A stretch of DNA of 64,000 bases from Gnetum montanum (GCA_015680685.1 MNCI01033523.1:422372-486371), one strand, 5' to 3'; numbered from the stretch's first letter, positions 1-11,145 are shown. The notes: generated by a model not told the origin, from the sequence alone. Program-made: numbers and translations.

Positions 1-1410
1 TTAAACTTCAAGAACCTGATCCCATATGGTTAAAACTAATTTCCCCTTATTTTTCATGTTTAGCTTTCCATCCCTAGTGTTGACAAAGGGGCCGAAGCCA
101 AGAATGACCACTAAAGAATGCTCAAAACTGCTAAATTTTAACATGGATCCATAGCCCTTGACCTTGCCAACTTTAGAAGGTAACATGAATGGTCGATTCT
201 AACCTGAATTATCCTAGTTATATGATTCTTACTTCATCCACAATGGAGTAACTTCCCTAGCATTAAAACAAGGGGGAAAAGCTACTTTTCCACTTTTGGA
301 GGTAAGATGGTACTCCAGGAAGCCAAAAATCTATGCTAGAGAAGCCTAGCACATCATAGCCTCAAGATTTTTCTTATTTGACCTCATTTCAACATACAAA
401 ACCATTTTCCACCATTCTTCCACATTGGATTAACTCCCCCAGCATGGAAATAATGGGGGAGGACCTTAAGTACTCGTAAACAACCTTCAAACATGCCCAA
501 AATCAGCTAGAAACTTGCAAAATCAAAGTCTAGAGCCCTAGGGGCCTAAAAACCTAGTCAAGGTGCCCCTAAATCATTAAAAATTCATAAAATAAGTGTC
601 CCCCTATGTTTCCACATTGAGGATACTATTCCCAATGTGTAAAATTTTGGAAATCCATTTTGACACCTATTGACACTCAACATAGCCTCAAATTGCCTCG
701 GAATGAAGCCAGGAGATGCACAAGTTTCAAATCTAGACTCTAGCTACCTATTTGACCATATTTGACTTGATTTTTTCTTTTATTTTGGTTCTCCATGCTA
801 AACCCCCTCTTTTCTAAGCTATCTAGCATGGAAATAAGGGGGGAAGGCTTTAGAACTTTCTTTTTAGCCTTTAAAGACCTCTAGAGTTCTTAAATTTGAG
901 GGATATGTGCCTATGCTACCTTAGGAAGGTCATGGAACCTCAATTTGGACCTTTGAGCATAATAAAACCTATTTTCCCTATTCTCCATACTAAGAGTCCT
1001 TGTTTCCACACTGAACCTACCATGGAAACCTCAAAACACTTGATTTTTAAGTCTAAACAACACAAAAATAGCCTTGATTAATGCCTAATCTTACCTAATA
1101 ATCTTTTATCCTCAAAACATGGAACTCTAAGACCTAAAACTAGCAAGAACTAACCATTTTTTGCCTATATTAATCAAATTTTATCATATATAACATATTA
1201 TTCTTGATTTTTACTTTATTACATAATGTTTTGGCTTGATTTTAAACTTATGTTGCCTTGATGGCATGGTTGACCTTCTATAGCCTTTATACAACCTTAT
1301 ATGTTCATTTTTTTGTCTTATTATAGCTCTATTTTCCTTTTTTTGGCCTTTTAAATGGTATCAAATAGTGGGGTTTGACCTTCCATGACTACCATTTGAC
1401 ACCATATGAA
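1..1410. other. Non-coding stretch with loose repeats
   Basis: I see no gene here. Three places share a theme of a CACATTGG- or CCATGCTA-like box followed by AGCATGGAAATAA and a G-rich run, near 240-285, 420-465 and 795-850. Similar boxes (CAGTGTGGAAG) occur near 6,470-6,680, so this may be degraded LTR or leader sequence of the neighbouring element. Short ORFs are in AT-rich decayed DNA without recognisable domains. Confidence 0.4.
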
Positions 1411-1497
1411 CATGGCCCGCTAAGGCCTTAAATTAGCATCATGGCTCGCTAAGGCCTTAAACTAGCATCATTTCCCACTAAGGCCTTAAACTTGCAA
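1411..1497. repeat. 29-bp minisatellite, three units (left copy)
   Basis: The core CTAAGGCCTTAAACTAG recurs at exactly 29-bp spacing, with unit cores starting at 1,420, 1,449 and 1,478. The same motif with the same period and unit number lies at 6,090-6,172, beyond the other end of the Tat-type pol region. Confidence 0.85.
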
Positions 1498-1849
1498 AAT
1501 TTTGGCCTTTATTGACCATTTGTATCCTTAAATCTTATACTTCCCCTTGCTTGACCTTTATATAATTTTTTTTTCATGTCTATTACTTTTGAATTGACCT
1601 TATCTCATTGATAACCTTAGATGGCCTTGATTGCATTACATTTGCATATGTTTTATGACATTTTAACATTATTTATTTACTTTTACCTAGGTGCGAATTA
1701 ATATGCTTTTGGTTGACATGTAGGATGAAAATATGAGTACCTAGGAGCAAATCAATTTACCTTATGTCTACATGGACCTCATGGTAATATTAAATGATGT
1801 ATCGACCCTGATTGCCTAGATCTTAAGCTTGAGAGCTTTGTAGACCACA

Positions 1850-3345
1850 TAGCCTCAATAGAGAAACCTCTAGAATGGCCTAAAAGCCTAGTTAAGACCT
1901 TTGAACTAGAATTCGAAGATATAACCAAAGATCCTCTAGTTAAGATTCCTACCACAACACACAATGGTAAGGAGGAAACCCTTAAACTAAGTTCCTCACT
2001 AGAGCCTTAATGTGCCCAAGATATCATTGAAGTCTAAAAGAAAACAATTAAGGCATTTGTGTACTTATATGAAGATATACGAGGCCTAGACCCATGTCTA
2101 GTCTAGCAAAACATCATACTGGATCCTAGTATTAGACCAGTTAAGCAAAAAGTATGCAAGATTAGACCTAATTTGTCCTTGGTAGTTCACAATAAAATCT
2201 CAAAGCTCTACCAAGTATGTTTCATTAGGGTTGTTAATTATGTAGAATGGGCATCCAACATAGTGGTAGTCCCTAAGAAAAATGGGATTATTCATATTTT
2301 CATTAATTTTTGAAACCTAAATAAAGCAACTATTAAGGATGACTTCCCTTTGCCTAGTATTGATCAACTTATTGATACTGCAACCAAACATGCCTTACTA
2401 TCCTTTATGGATGGATTCTTGGGATATAACCAAATTAGGATCAACCCATAGAACCAACATAGCATGACCTTTATGATCCCATGGGGTGCCCTTTTTTATA
2501 TCATGATGCCTATTGACCTTAAGAATGTTGGAGTGACATACCAGAGAACCATGACCTATATCTTCAATGATTACATGTTAGGTTTGCTTAATGATTACAT
2601 AGATAACATAGTCATGAAGTCTAAGATAGCCAATGACCATGCAAATGACCTAGATCTTGTGCTTGAACAATATCTTAAATACAAGCTTAAGCTCAATCCT
2701 ATGAAGTGTGTCTTTAGTTTTAATACCAGTAGGATGCTTTTCTTTATAGTCTCTCAATTAGGGATACACGTAGATCCTAATAAGGTTAAGGCCATATCCA
2801 AATTAGCAACACCTATCAACCTTAAGAAGCTTCGAGGATTACAAGGCAGACTACAGTTTATTCATAGGTTTATTGCTAGGATTATAAATAAGTTATAGTC
2901 CATGCAACACTTACTCAAGAAACAAGTTCACTATGAGTGGATGGCTCAATTCCAAGAGGCCTTTGAAAACCTTAAGCAAGAGTTGACATAACTAGTGACA
3001 GTCTATCCTTCACAAGAGGGTAAATCATTTTACATTTATCTCACCATCTATGATACATCCATTTCTTCTCTACTCTATTAGAAATGTGATAATAGAGTAG
3101 AAATGCCTATACACTGCCTTAGCCATGCATTGATTGCCCACAAGAATTGATACACTAAAATGGAGAAGTATTATCTAGCACTAGTCTTCTCTTTGAAGAA
3201 ATTGAGACATTACCTCTTCAAAAGTTAAGTCAACATAATTTACAAGGACAACATACTCAGAGTCATAATGATCAACATCTATGAAAGTAGCCACATAGCC
3301 TAGTGTAAAGCCATAACCATAGAGTTTGACCTCTATTACATCTCT
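1850..3345 (+). pseudogene. Tat-type Ty3/gypsy pol: reverse transcriptase and first RNase H (decayed)
   Basis: This is the reverse transcriptase part of a Ty3/gypsy pol polyprotein. Reading through several stops, I see ASNIVVVPKKNG (about 2,250), FPLPSIDQLID (2,346 on), FMDGFLGYNQIRINP (2,405 on) and YIDNIVMKS (about 2,600), where the second catalytic Asp is Asn. The longest open piece is 2,464-2,898, which runs into the connection region. A decayed RNase H follows (YTKMEKYYLALVFSLKKLRHYLF). The YIDD-IVVKS type of active-site motif and the second RNase H downstream fit the Tat lineage. In-frame stops near 2,311, 2,449, 2,896 and 2,989 mean it is dead. Lineage is inferred from motifs only. Confidence 0.85.
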
Positions 3346-3375
3346 TAATCCTCAACAAAAGGTCAAGCTATAGCT

Positions 3376-3870
3376 ATGCAACTCACAATTTCACCTATTG
3401 ATGACCAAACAACCATAGACCCTAAGTTCCCTAATAAACACATTAACTTAGTTAGCCAAGTATCTGAGGGTTATGAGGTAGTCATGAACTTTGAAAAATC
3501 TTCAACCCCCAGTGGAGCTAGTATTGCTACCATTGTAACATTCCCATATGGTGAGATCCAATCCTTTGCCTATCATTTTGGATTCCCATGTACCAACAAT
3601 ATAGCAAAATATGAGGTTTTGATTAGATAAATAATAGTAGCTTGTGACCTAGGAATTAGATGCCCAGCCATCAAAGATGATTCACAACTCGTGGTTAACC
3701 AAGTAACTGAAGTCTATGCATGCAAAGCTAAGCACTTAGAACCTTTCTGTAACCTAGGAAAGTAGTTATTACAAAAATTCATAGACATTGATGTCCAACT
3801 CATACCTAGAAATGAAAACTCCATAGCCAATGCAATTGCAACATTATCCCTTGGTGTGACACCAGATGTA
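3376..3870 (+). pseudogene. Second (archaeal-like) RNase H domain of Tat-type pol
   Basis: The text GASIATIVTFPYGEIQSFAY followed by FPCTNNIAKYEVLI matches the N-terminal half of the RVT_3-type RNase H found after the first RNase H in Tat-lineage elements. It continues past a stop at 3,628 with ACDLGI, DDSQLVVNQVTEVY and VQLIPRNENSIANAIATLS, the C-terminal strands of the same fold. Two successive RNase H domains mark Tat/Ogre-type elements; this is family knowledge, and the lineage call is inference. The usual DG of the first strand is SG here, and other catalytic acidic residues are doubtful, so activity is unlikely. Confidence 0.8.
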
Positions 3871-4139
3871 TTTAGCAAGTTACCTACCTTAACCATAGAT
3901 TTTGTTAGTCCCATCATACAAAACACTGATGATACCTTTGTGGCCATCATTCATACTACTCCTCCCAAGGAGTGGTATGCTGATATCAAATTTTACCTTA
4001 TGCATGGGGAATCCTCACAAGGCTTGACTATTACTTAGAAGGATGTCATACGTAAGCAATCAAAGCAATATGTCATTCTAGATGATAATACATTATGTTG
4101 ATGATCCTATGATGGCATACTCCTAAAGTGCTTACGTAA

Positions 4140-4616
4140 AATTTAAGCTAGAATAGTCCTATAAAAGGTTCACAAGGGTGTTTATGAAGGACATATAGGG
4201 CCTAGTGCCATGGCCACTAAGATTAGATGGTTAGCCTACTATTGGCCCCATATGAGAAATGATTTCCTACAAAAGGTTATGCATGCCAATGATATAGCAA
4301 CCTAATACATGTATAACCAACTAGGTTACATGTATCACTATGGGGGTTGAACATCATTGGACCTATAATGCCTAAGACTTCCATAGTACATAACCTTCAT
4401 CATCACTACAACCAAATACTTTACCATGTGGATTGAGCCTATTCCCCTAAGGAAGACCACATCTGAACAAGTTTGCAAATTTATCCTAGATAACATTGTA
4501 GCTCATTTTGGCATACCCATGACCATAGTTACAGAAAATGAACCTTAATTTAGTAGCCAACAAACGAATGATTTTTGTCACAACCTAGGCATCAAGCATT
4601 CTTTCTTTTCACCTTA
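4140..4616 (+). pseudogene. Tat-type integrase, N-terminal part (interrupted)
   Basis: A degraded zinc-binding region (HKGVYEGHIGPSAMATKIRW, then YYWPHMRNDF) has lost the two Cys of the HHCC motif. The catalytic core follows as TTTKYFTMWIEPIPL and DNIVAHFGIPMTIVTENEP, which contains the IVTDNG-like strand in mutated form. The reading ends at 4,616, where a solo LTR has inserted, and continues after 5,476. The core also has internal stops, so it was dead or dying independently of the insertion. Confidence 0.8.
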
Positions 4617-5476
4617 TGATGAATCACTTTTTTCATCAACTCCAACATCAGGTATTCAACGTCAAAACCTTGACATTGGGTATCTGATGTGGGATCCCAG
4701 ATATAATGTCAAGTATCTAATATCACAAGATATGTGCAAGCCTATAAATATAGTGCTTGTGCTCATGATTTTCATAATAGTTTTCAATCATTGTAGCAAA
4801 GCTCTTGTAGTTTGTTTTCTCCAAAGTTAGAATATTTTTGAAATGCCAGTATTAGGAATCTAAGTATGTATAGATCCTTGTTCAAACACTAATGTACCTG
4901 AGCACAGCAATGGGATAGGAATAAAAAAAAACTCTTTTAACAATCCTTGCAACTTTGAGAATAGATGAATATTTTGTTTAATGCACTCTACTTTCATGGA
5001 TTGTACCTTAATGCATTTGAATTAAGCAATTACTTTCTAGTTGTTAATGAACAAAAGCATGACCACTTCAAGCATACATATAGTACTTGGTAACCCAACA
5101 ATACTTAACGTTTGATAGCCCAGTAGCACTACATGTGTTAAGGATGTATCCAAGAAAGTGGAATGAGTACTTGTGTTAGGCTAGCTAGGCAATGAATGAA
5201 ATATATCTTAAATTACTTTACCTTTCATTCTTGTTGTAGGTGACTAAAATTATAAAACATAAAATGATAAAAATCATGTACCTCGATTACACTTAAACCA
5301 TACCCTTGAGCCTCAAAAGTGTAGTTGGGAAGACAATGAACATTCTCAACATCTAGTTCACTTCCTAGAGGAACTAGTGCACTAGAGAACTATTGCTCCA
5401 TGGAATTCAACCAAATTTCATGTAAACACCTTAGTGATTCACATGGTTGGACATAGGAGTACCTCACTACTCATCA
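4617..5476 (+). mobile_element. Athila-family solo LTR with TSD CCTTA
   Basis: This 860-bp LTR begins TGATGAATC and ends CTACTCATCA, the inverted termini shared by all family LTRs in the window. The 5 bases before it (4,612-4,616) and after it (5,477-5,481) are both CCTTA. It has a TATA box (TATAAATA, 4,743-4,750) and the family's terminal segment (CTAGTGCACTAG, ATGGAATTCAACC, GTTGGACATAGGAGTACC). There is no internal sequence, so it is a solo LTR produced by LTR-LTR recombination. It interrupts the integrase of the older Tat-type element. Confidence 0.93.
4646..4689 (+). promoter_or_regulatory. U3 inverted repeat upstream of TATA
   Basis: Two 19-bp arms (4,646-4,664 and 4,671-4,689) flank a 6-base spacer. 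The arms differ only by transitions, so the ancestral arm pair was probably perfect. It lies about 55 bases upstream of the TATA box. Other family LTRs have inverted repeats of different sequence in the same place. Confidence 0.7.
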
Positions 5477-6050
5477 CCTTACTACCCTCAAGCCAATGAA
5501 TAAGCAAAAGAAGAAATAAGGCCATCATCAACTTGCTCAAGAAGATGCTCAACAGTAGCAAGTAGAAGTGGCATTATTAACTTATCCATGCACTATGGGC
5601 ATATCAAATAACCTATCACATGACAACCAACATGACCCTTTATAGCCTTGTTTATGGTCCAAAAGTTATTTTACCTCTTGAATTGCAAGTGCTATTGCTC
5701 CAAGTAGCCTTGACCAACTTCATCGATGATGAGTAAAAATAAGGAGTTGTAGATGGAAGCCCTAGATTTAGTGGAGTAGCAGCGTATGTGAGTGCTTGAT
5801 CACATTAAGCATTATTAAGAGAGGTAGAAGTGACAACATCACCATAACTTGACCATGTGCAAGATCAAGGAGGGTGACCTAGTTCTTAAGGCCATTTGTG
5901 AGTTGCAAAAAAATTCTTAGCTAACTGGGAAGGGCCCTTTCTTATCACCAAAGCCTACATGAATTGAGCATTCAGAATAGCTAACATGAATGGATATGAG
6001 CTAGCTAATCTGGTGAATCATTCCTATATCATGCCATACTACATGTAGCC
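5477..6050 (+). pseudogene. Tat-type integrase, C-terminal part (after solo LTR)
   Basis: The integrase core resumes immediately after the solo LTR. Once the duplicated CCTTA is counted once, the codons at the junction are in register with the conserved PYYPQ motif. Further down, the C-terminal domain is recognisable in pieces: VEALDLVE-like helix near 5,760, then KIKEGDLVLKAIC (about 5,860), GKGPFLITKAY (about 5,930), and NHSYIMPYYM at 6,016-6,050. Many stops are present. This is the 3' end of the Tat-type pol. Confidence 0.75.
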
Positions 6051-6089
6051 AATAGATTGTCAATAAGCAAGCTTGCTTTCAAATGATCC

Positions 6090-6172
6090 ACTATGACTTT
6101 AAACTAGTAACATGGCCTATTAGGGCCTTAAACTAGTACCATGGCTTACCACGACCTTAAACTAGCAACTTT
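6090..6172. repeat. 29-bp minisatellite, three units (right copy)
   Basis: TTAAACTAG recurs at 6,099, 6,128 and 6,157, an exact 29-bp period, within units reading ATGGCCTATTAGGGCCTTAA and variants. Period, core and copy number match the array at 1,411-1,497. Confidence 0.85.
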
Positions 6173-7613
6173 AGTAACCTAGATAGCCTAATTTTAATTT
6201 GACCTATATGCATTGTAGCATTATAAGATGCAACGGTGTTTTGTATTGGCCATTAAAACACCACAAAAATTTGCATGTTATAGCCAATCTTCATCATGAA
6301 GCTTTCACCTCATAAAACCTGAGGCAAAACTTCATTGTAAATGTGAAAATTGTAACCCACAATGAGCAATTTCACATAATTTATACTTTTGGGACTGAAA
6401 AATATCTTATAACTAATCAAAGCCTCATTTTCCAAGTGAAAAAAGTCACCTANCAAGGAGTAGATCTCACCTACGCTCAGTGTGGAAGGATGGGGGTTTT
6501 AAAAAATTTTCCCCTTCAACATGGAGACATCATGCACAACCTAGAAAATTCCCCTTACCCCACCCCCACCACCGCCACCTTTCAGTGTGGAAGTTTCCTC
6601 TAGCCTAGAAAATTATCCTCATGAGCTTGGAAGTTTTCCCCCAATGTAGAGTTTTCATCCCTAGAGTGGAAGCCACAAAAAGTAAAAGTTTATCACTTCA
6701 TGCACATCAACATTAGCCATCCTCTTCAACAAGGATGGTGGAGAGCTCAACTTAGAAGATTTATCTCCAACATGAAATGTGTGCCCTGGTTACTATTTAT
6801 AGTAAATAGAATGACCATGGGGGGAAGCAATTACTATGTATGGTAACCCCCCAAATTTGATCACCCATCTCAGCTAATGTTGCAGCCATTTTATAGCCAA
6901 TTTGCATCCATTTTTGTAGTCAAATCATAGCCAATTTTCGGCCGCATTCATGGCCCAAATATCCTATAAAAGCCAACCTCAAACATCATTTAGAAATTCT
7001 AGAATTTATCAACAAGTTCAGCAATTTTTGTTCCAAAAATTTTTAAAAACGTTTAGCCATTTTTACAATTCCACACTTGGGGAATTTTCAAGCACTCAAG
7101 AGCTTTTGCAAGTTTCCACACTTGCATTCTCTTCAAACCCAAGGTGGAAGCATTATGGCCTTGAGATTTGGCAGATTTTTTGTGTCAACACTGCACTTTT
7201 GGAATCCCAAACACCAACATGGAGCAATTTGGCATCCAAATTTTCCACATTTCTCACATCCTAACAATGACTTAACTTACTAATATGATGCTACAGTAGT
7301 GAAGGAAGGTTCGATAGCATTAGAAGTGACTTAGCACCTGGATCGTGGAGTAGATCACAATGGCCTCAATGGGCTTTGAACTCTTGCATAAGTGAATCCC
7401 CTTTCTACTCATCTAGGCACAATTTGTACACATTTCTATAACTTATTCTTTATTCCTTCTCAATAAAGTTTTAAGTTTTGAGTTTTTTGTTCAAAAATAA
7501 ATTTTATTTTCTATGTATTTTTTGGATCTATTTATACTCCCATGTTTTACATCTCATAAGTCCTTGGTTGATCTGCCAAATTAGCTGGGGCACCTCAAAT
7601 CCCATTTTTTATC
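6173..7613 (+). other. LTR- or leader-like non-coding region before the copia gag
   Basis: There is no supported gene. On the plus strand there is a TATA box (TATAAAAG, 6,965-6,972) and, 490 bases on, a poly(A) signal AATAAA (7,462-7,467), the order expected of U3-R-U5. Repeated TGTGGAAG-like boxes lie at 6,470-6,680. This may be the 5' LTR and leader of the copia element whose gag starts at 7,614, but I could not place LTR ends or a primer binding site. A single N is at 6,453. Confidence 0.35.
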
Positions 7614-8440
7614 ATGAAGACCCTAGAGATTCGAGGTTGGGAAACTGCTTACATTAAGGATCCTTGGTTTTCTTCTAGTAATCAAGGTTTTTGGTCACAA
7701 CAATATACCAAGCCACTAATGTTTAATGGAATCAACTTCATGTACTGGAAGGCTCGAATGCAAGGATTCCTTAAATCCATGAAGTTTGAAGTTTGGGAAT
7801 CCATCCTAGAGGTATACATGTCATTCATTGATAGTCCTAAAAGCACTACAAAGCCAAGAAGCAAGTATACTCATGATGAAAAAAATAAGTTTATGTTTGA
7901 TGCTAAAGCAAAACTTTATCTTTATTATGCTTTAAGTAAAGCTAAGTTCACTAGAGTAGCTAGGTGCAATACTACAAAAGAGATTTGAAAGATTCTAGAA
8001 GCTACTTATGAAGGTACATCTATTGTTAAACAATTCAATCTTCTAGTTTTAAATAGTGAATATGATAAATTAAGAATGAAAGAAGGAGAGAAGATCAAAG
8101 ATTACTTTTCTAGAGCTAATGAATTAATTGTAGATATCAGAGGCATAGAAAAGGATTTAGCAAAAAGTGATGTTATTATCAAAATGATTAGAACACTGTA
8201 GCCTAGATTTAGATCTAAAGTAACAATCATGAAAGAGATCAGGAATTTCTCAATCGTAAAGGTTGAAGAGCTTCAAAGTGCACTTATAGTTGATGATATG
8301 AATCTCATTAAGTGAAGTTGTAATAAAAGAAAAACCTATTACTCTCAAAAGCTCATCAAAGGAGAAGGAGTCTTCTAAGCATGAGGCAAATAGTGAAGAT
8401 GAATTGGTTTTCTTATCACGAAGTGTTTAAAGACTACTAT
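7614..8440 (+). pseudogene. Ty1/copia gag (UBN2-type), N-terminal part
   Basis: The start is the ATG at 7,614. The protein carries the gag hallmark of plant copia elements: FNGINFMYWKARMQGFLKSM, then FEVWESI, AKLYLYYALSKAKFTRVARC, TTKEI, and after one stop (7,986) KILEATYEGTS, EYDKLRMKEGEKIKDYFSR and KMIRTL. This is the UBN2/gag-polypeptide family (family knowledge). It proceeds to an acidic, Ser-rich linker (SSKEKESSKHEANSEDELVF) and then stops making sense near 8,440, where unrelated DNA starts. The zinc knuckle expected next is found at 12.6 kb, so an insertion is inferred. Confidence 0.85.
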
Positions 8441-8441
8441 C

Positions 8442-10054
8442 TGTTGGCGACCATTTGGGACGCAACCGCCAACGAGTGTACTCGAATAGGATTTAGGTGC
8501 CTGATGGTCTCTGGCAACACCAAGGCCCAGATACCTCCAAATAAACTCAGTAGTTAAGGTGAGTATGTGTATGTGCTATTGTGGTGTGCAGTTGTGAAAA
8601 ATGAAATGATTGCGTTGCGTGTAAACTACAAATGACTTATCTTAAAGAGATTCAGTCAAATTTTGCCAAGTACTGTGAGTTGTTGAGAGTTCTTATTTTG
8701 TTTAATTGCCTAGTCTATGCAGTCCTTATAATACCTACTTGTAATAAATAAAATTTTGCAAAAACATTTGAGCACAACCCTACAAATCTACTTCTAATTT
8801 TCCCCAAAGAAAGAGATAATTCCATAAGAAAACTAGAAATAGAGAAAGATTCAATGGAAATAGATAGAAAAGAAAGCAGATTTGTGTGGACCTCAAATAT
8901 TTAAATAGGGTAAAATGATACAAGTAAACACTTCACAATAAAGCTATCCAAAATTCAATAACTATGAATTGTTCAAACTTCCAAGACTCAAATAAGCAAT
9001 TTCTTCAAGACAATCCTACTATGCTACCAAAAAATTGTTTCGTAAACTACCACGTATGAGACTTCATTTTGGCTAGATAATGGACATCAATAATTGCATT
9101 CAATATAACCTTCAAAAGACTTGACAATTTTTTATTGAAATACCATAGAGATTCACTTTAAAGATAAAATAAAGCTATTCTGGTCCCATCAAAATACCAA
9201 AGATTTTCTAAACCCTCTTGACTATTGAATCGTTCAACGACATGACTACAAGTAGATGCTCTCTTACAATGATCTCAAAAGCAGTTCTTATACGTTGCAC
9301 AATAATAAAATTTACTACTAAAATGCTCTTAAGGCTTTTAAAAATAGCACTTCTATTGCAAAATTTTAACAGAAATTTACTATCAGGCAACAAGAATGAT
9401 AAGAGCAATCTAAAAATCCAAAAATTACTTGCCAAGGATGATACTATCTAAACCACTAGCTAAACAATTTAAACAAAATAAGAAAAAACAATAAGCATAA
9501 CTCATAGGACTATGAAAAAGAGGCTGAAATCTTTTCTTTAGCAAGTCATCTTACAAGCAATCTTTCACACTTTCTTTTTTACAAATGCTCTTCCCAAGAC
9601 CCAAATGTCTCCAAGTGAGAGCCTAAGTATTCCAAAGTGTGATCCCAAGTGTGATCCCAATGTCTTCTCAAAAGTTTCATGTCCTCCCCCCTTCACCCCT
9701 AAAGCCTTTTTATAGGGTTCAAAGGTAGGTAGGTAAGTTACAAAATATCTTGGGTGGTTATAACCACCATAGAGAGAAAAAAGCTGCAGGTGACAAGTGT
9801 CCCTTCAGTCACCAAGTGTCTTCATTCAGTTGACAAGTGACTATTGTGGAGACAAAAAGGCTATAGTTGACAACTGGCCTTTTTAATTACCAAGTGTCTT
9901 CATGGTAATAAAATTAAAATTAGTTACAAATATCATAATTGTAACTATCATAGGAAGTTACAACTTCCATATGAATAAAAGGGATAATAGCCAAATGTCC
10001 CCTTTATAATAGGACGTTACACAAATATCTTAACAATGTACATTTTTTTTAACA
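8442..10054 (-). mobile_element. Probable LTR (minus orientation), 1.6 kb
   Basis: The segment begins TGTTGGCG and ends TTAACA, so on the minus strand it starts TGTTAA and ends CCAACA, with TGTT/AACA termini. On the minus strand a purine-rich tract lies directly before it (10,055-10,069) and a TATA box (TATAAAAAG) lies near 9,700-9,710, about 350 bases in. The U3 has direct repeats: ACCAAGTGTCTTCAT at 9,811-9,825 and again at 9,889-9,903. No partner LTR was found in the window, so boundaries are provisional. I see no gene in it. Confidence 0.5.
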
Positions 10055-10069
10055 TCCTCCTAAAAATCA
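10055..10069 (-). other. Polypurine tract-like site
   Basis: On the minus strand this reads TGATTTTTAGGAGGA and abuts the LTR start TGTTAA, as a polypurine tract does at a 3' LTR. It supports minus orientation for the LTR at 8,442-10,054. Confidence 0.45.
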
Positions 10070-10115
10070 ACCCAGTTGATTTCAGAATGAAAACAAAACC
10101 AAACCAAACAAAACC

Positions 10116-10580
10116 CTACTTGAGAGGAATAAACCTATATGAATGAGTAGCACCGATACTAGGGCAGCCGTGCCTGACAGGCTTATAGCTAATGGAAAAC
10201 TCGGCCAAATAGTGGCCAATCATCTCACGCTTAATTTCGACCTAGTTAAAAGTTTTGCCATTGTAGACGCCAATGATGCTGCCAATCATCTTGGGAACAA
10301 TGATCATGTTGCAGAGGTGCGTTTTCATAGGCACGAATTTCTCTCTGTGAGGGGCCTCCAATTTTTCCTTGTGAAGTTTCTTGATGAGTGCCATGGGCTG
10401 CCTTTTCAAGCCTCTACTAAAACACCTGCGAGCGCACGCATGGAAAATCTTGACCAGATCTTCCGTCTTCATGTCCAAAAGGGCATCTAGATCCACACCT
10501 CTGTAAGAAAATTTCTTGAATGTCCTCTTCTTTGATTGCTGCTGCATTGCCATCATCTCCACATCTTCTGCGTCTGCCAT
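10116..10580 (-). pseudogene. RPS15: 40S ribosomal protein S15 (uS19) pseudogene, full length, intronless
   Basis: RPS15 (uS19) is a small-subunit protein of cytosolic ribosomes near the decoding site. The frame opens with [10 protein letters not shown], then [56 protein letters not shown] at 10,242-10,244 replaces the Gln codon expected after KTFN. The frame then continues to the natural end ([15 protein letters not shown], then [13 protein letters not shown]) and a stop at 10,116-10,118. The length of 154 codons is that of the family. No intron is present. Several changes at conserved basic or acidic positions (VPK for VPE, THLC for THLR) support decay. It could be a processed copy, or a duplicated gene with its promoter, since telo-box motifs lie upstream. 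Confidence 0.93.
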
Positions 10581-10682
10581 GGATGCTTTGCTCCAATTTG
10601 ATCGACTATCTGCCTATGCTCTTCTATGTTGCCAAAATCGCCAATCTGATAATGCAATAACTAGCTTTTAGAGTTTTAATTA

Positions 10683-10728
10683 TAGGGTTTTATGGGTTAG
10701 GGTAGTATGATTGATGAGTTTTAGGGTT
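10683..10728 (-). promoter_or_regulatory. Three telo-box-like motifs upstream of the RPS15 copy
   Basis: On the minus strand AACCCTA-type motifs lie at 10,683-10,690, 10,694-10,703 and 10,719-10,728, roughly 100-150 bases before the RPS15 ATG. Telo boxes are typical of plant ribosomal protein promoters (established knowledge). Their position suggests this copy carried its own promoter. Confidence 0.5.
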
Positions 10729-10979
10729 CTTTCCAGTAGTTATGGAAAGGGTCTAAAGATACAGATGTTCAATTGTTTGTCAGGAAGTAATTGTTCTAGC
10801 TCTATGATAATTGCTTTTTTTGGGTGGTAGACGTCTTCGGTTCAATTCTTGGAGAGGTCTTGCATTCAATTCTTGGGGTTGACCATGAAATACGCGATGG
10901 AGGCACAGGAGTAGTCATGAAACTTTCAACCTTAGCATCGTCTAGGGATAAATCCAGCATCATCATCGTTGTCGTTATC

Positions 10980-11145
10980 ATTTGTCATCTGTAATGGCTT
11001 CGTTGCTAGCAACTTGTCGCCATGTAGGAAGAAAAATTGGAAAAATGAAGTTTGCGCAGCAAGTGTTCGACAGAATGTCTAGAGTAAATGATTTGAATTT
11101 ATATAATATCCTAGTTTGGAATTTGGTATGGGATTTTCCCGTAGC
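10980..11145 (+). pseudogene. PPR-like protein fragment
   Basis: Two pieces in different frames resemble consecutive parts of a pentatricopeptide repeat: VICNGFVASNL (from about 10,983), then after a frameshift MKFAQQVFDRMSRVNDLNLY followed by NILVWNLVWDF. The second fits the PPR pattern (A-x-x-VFD-x-M ... WN). It ends at a TGA near 11,147. PPR proteins bind organellar RNA; this scrap is one or two repeats long and cannot function. The segment is CpG-richer than its surroundings. Confidence 0.4.

Noticed and set aside
10683-10728. Interstitial telomere repeat
   Set aside because: Only three separated AACCCTA-type units, not a tandem array; telo-box motifs near a ribosomal protein gene fit better.
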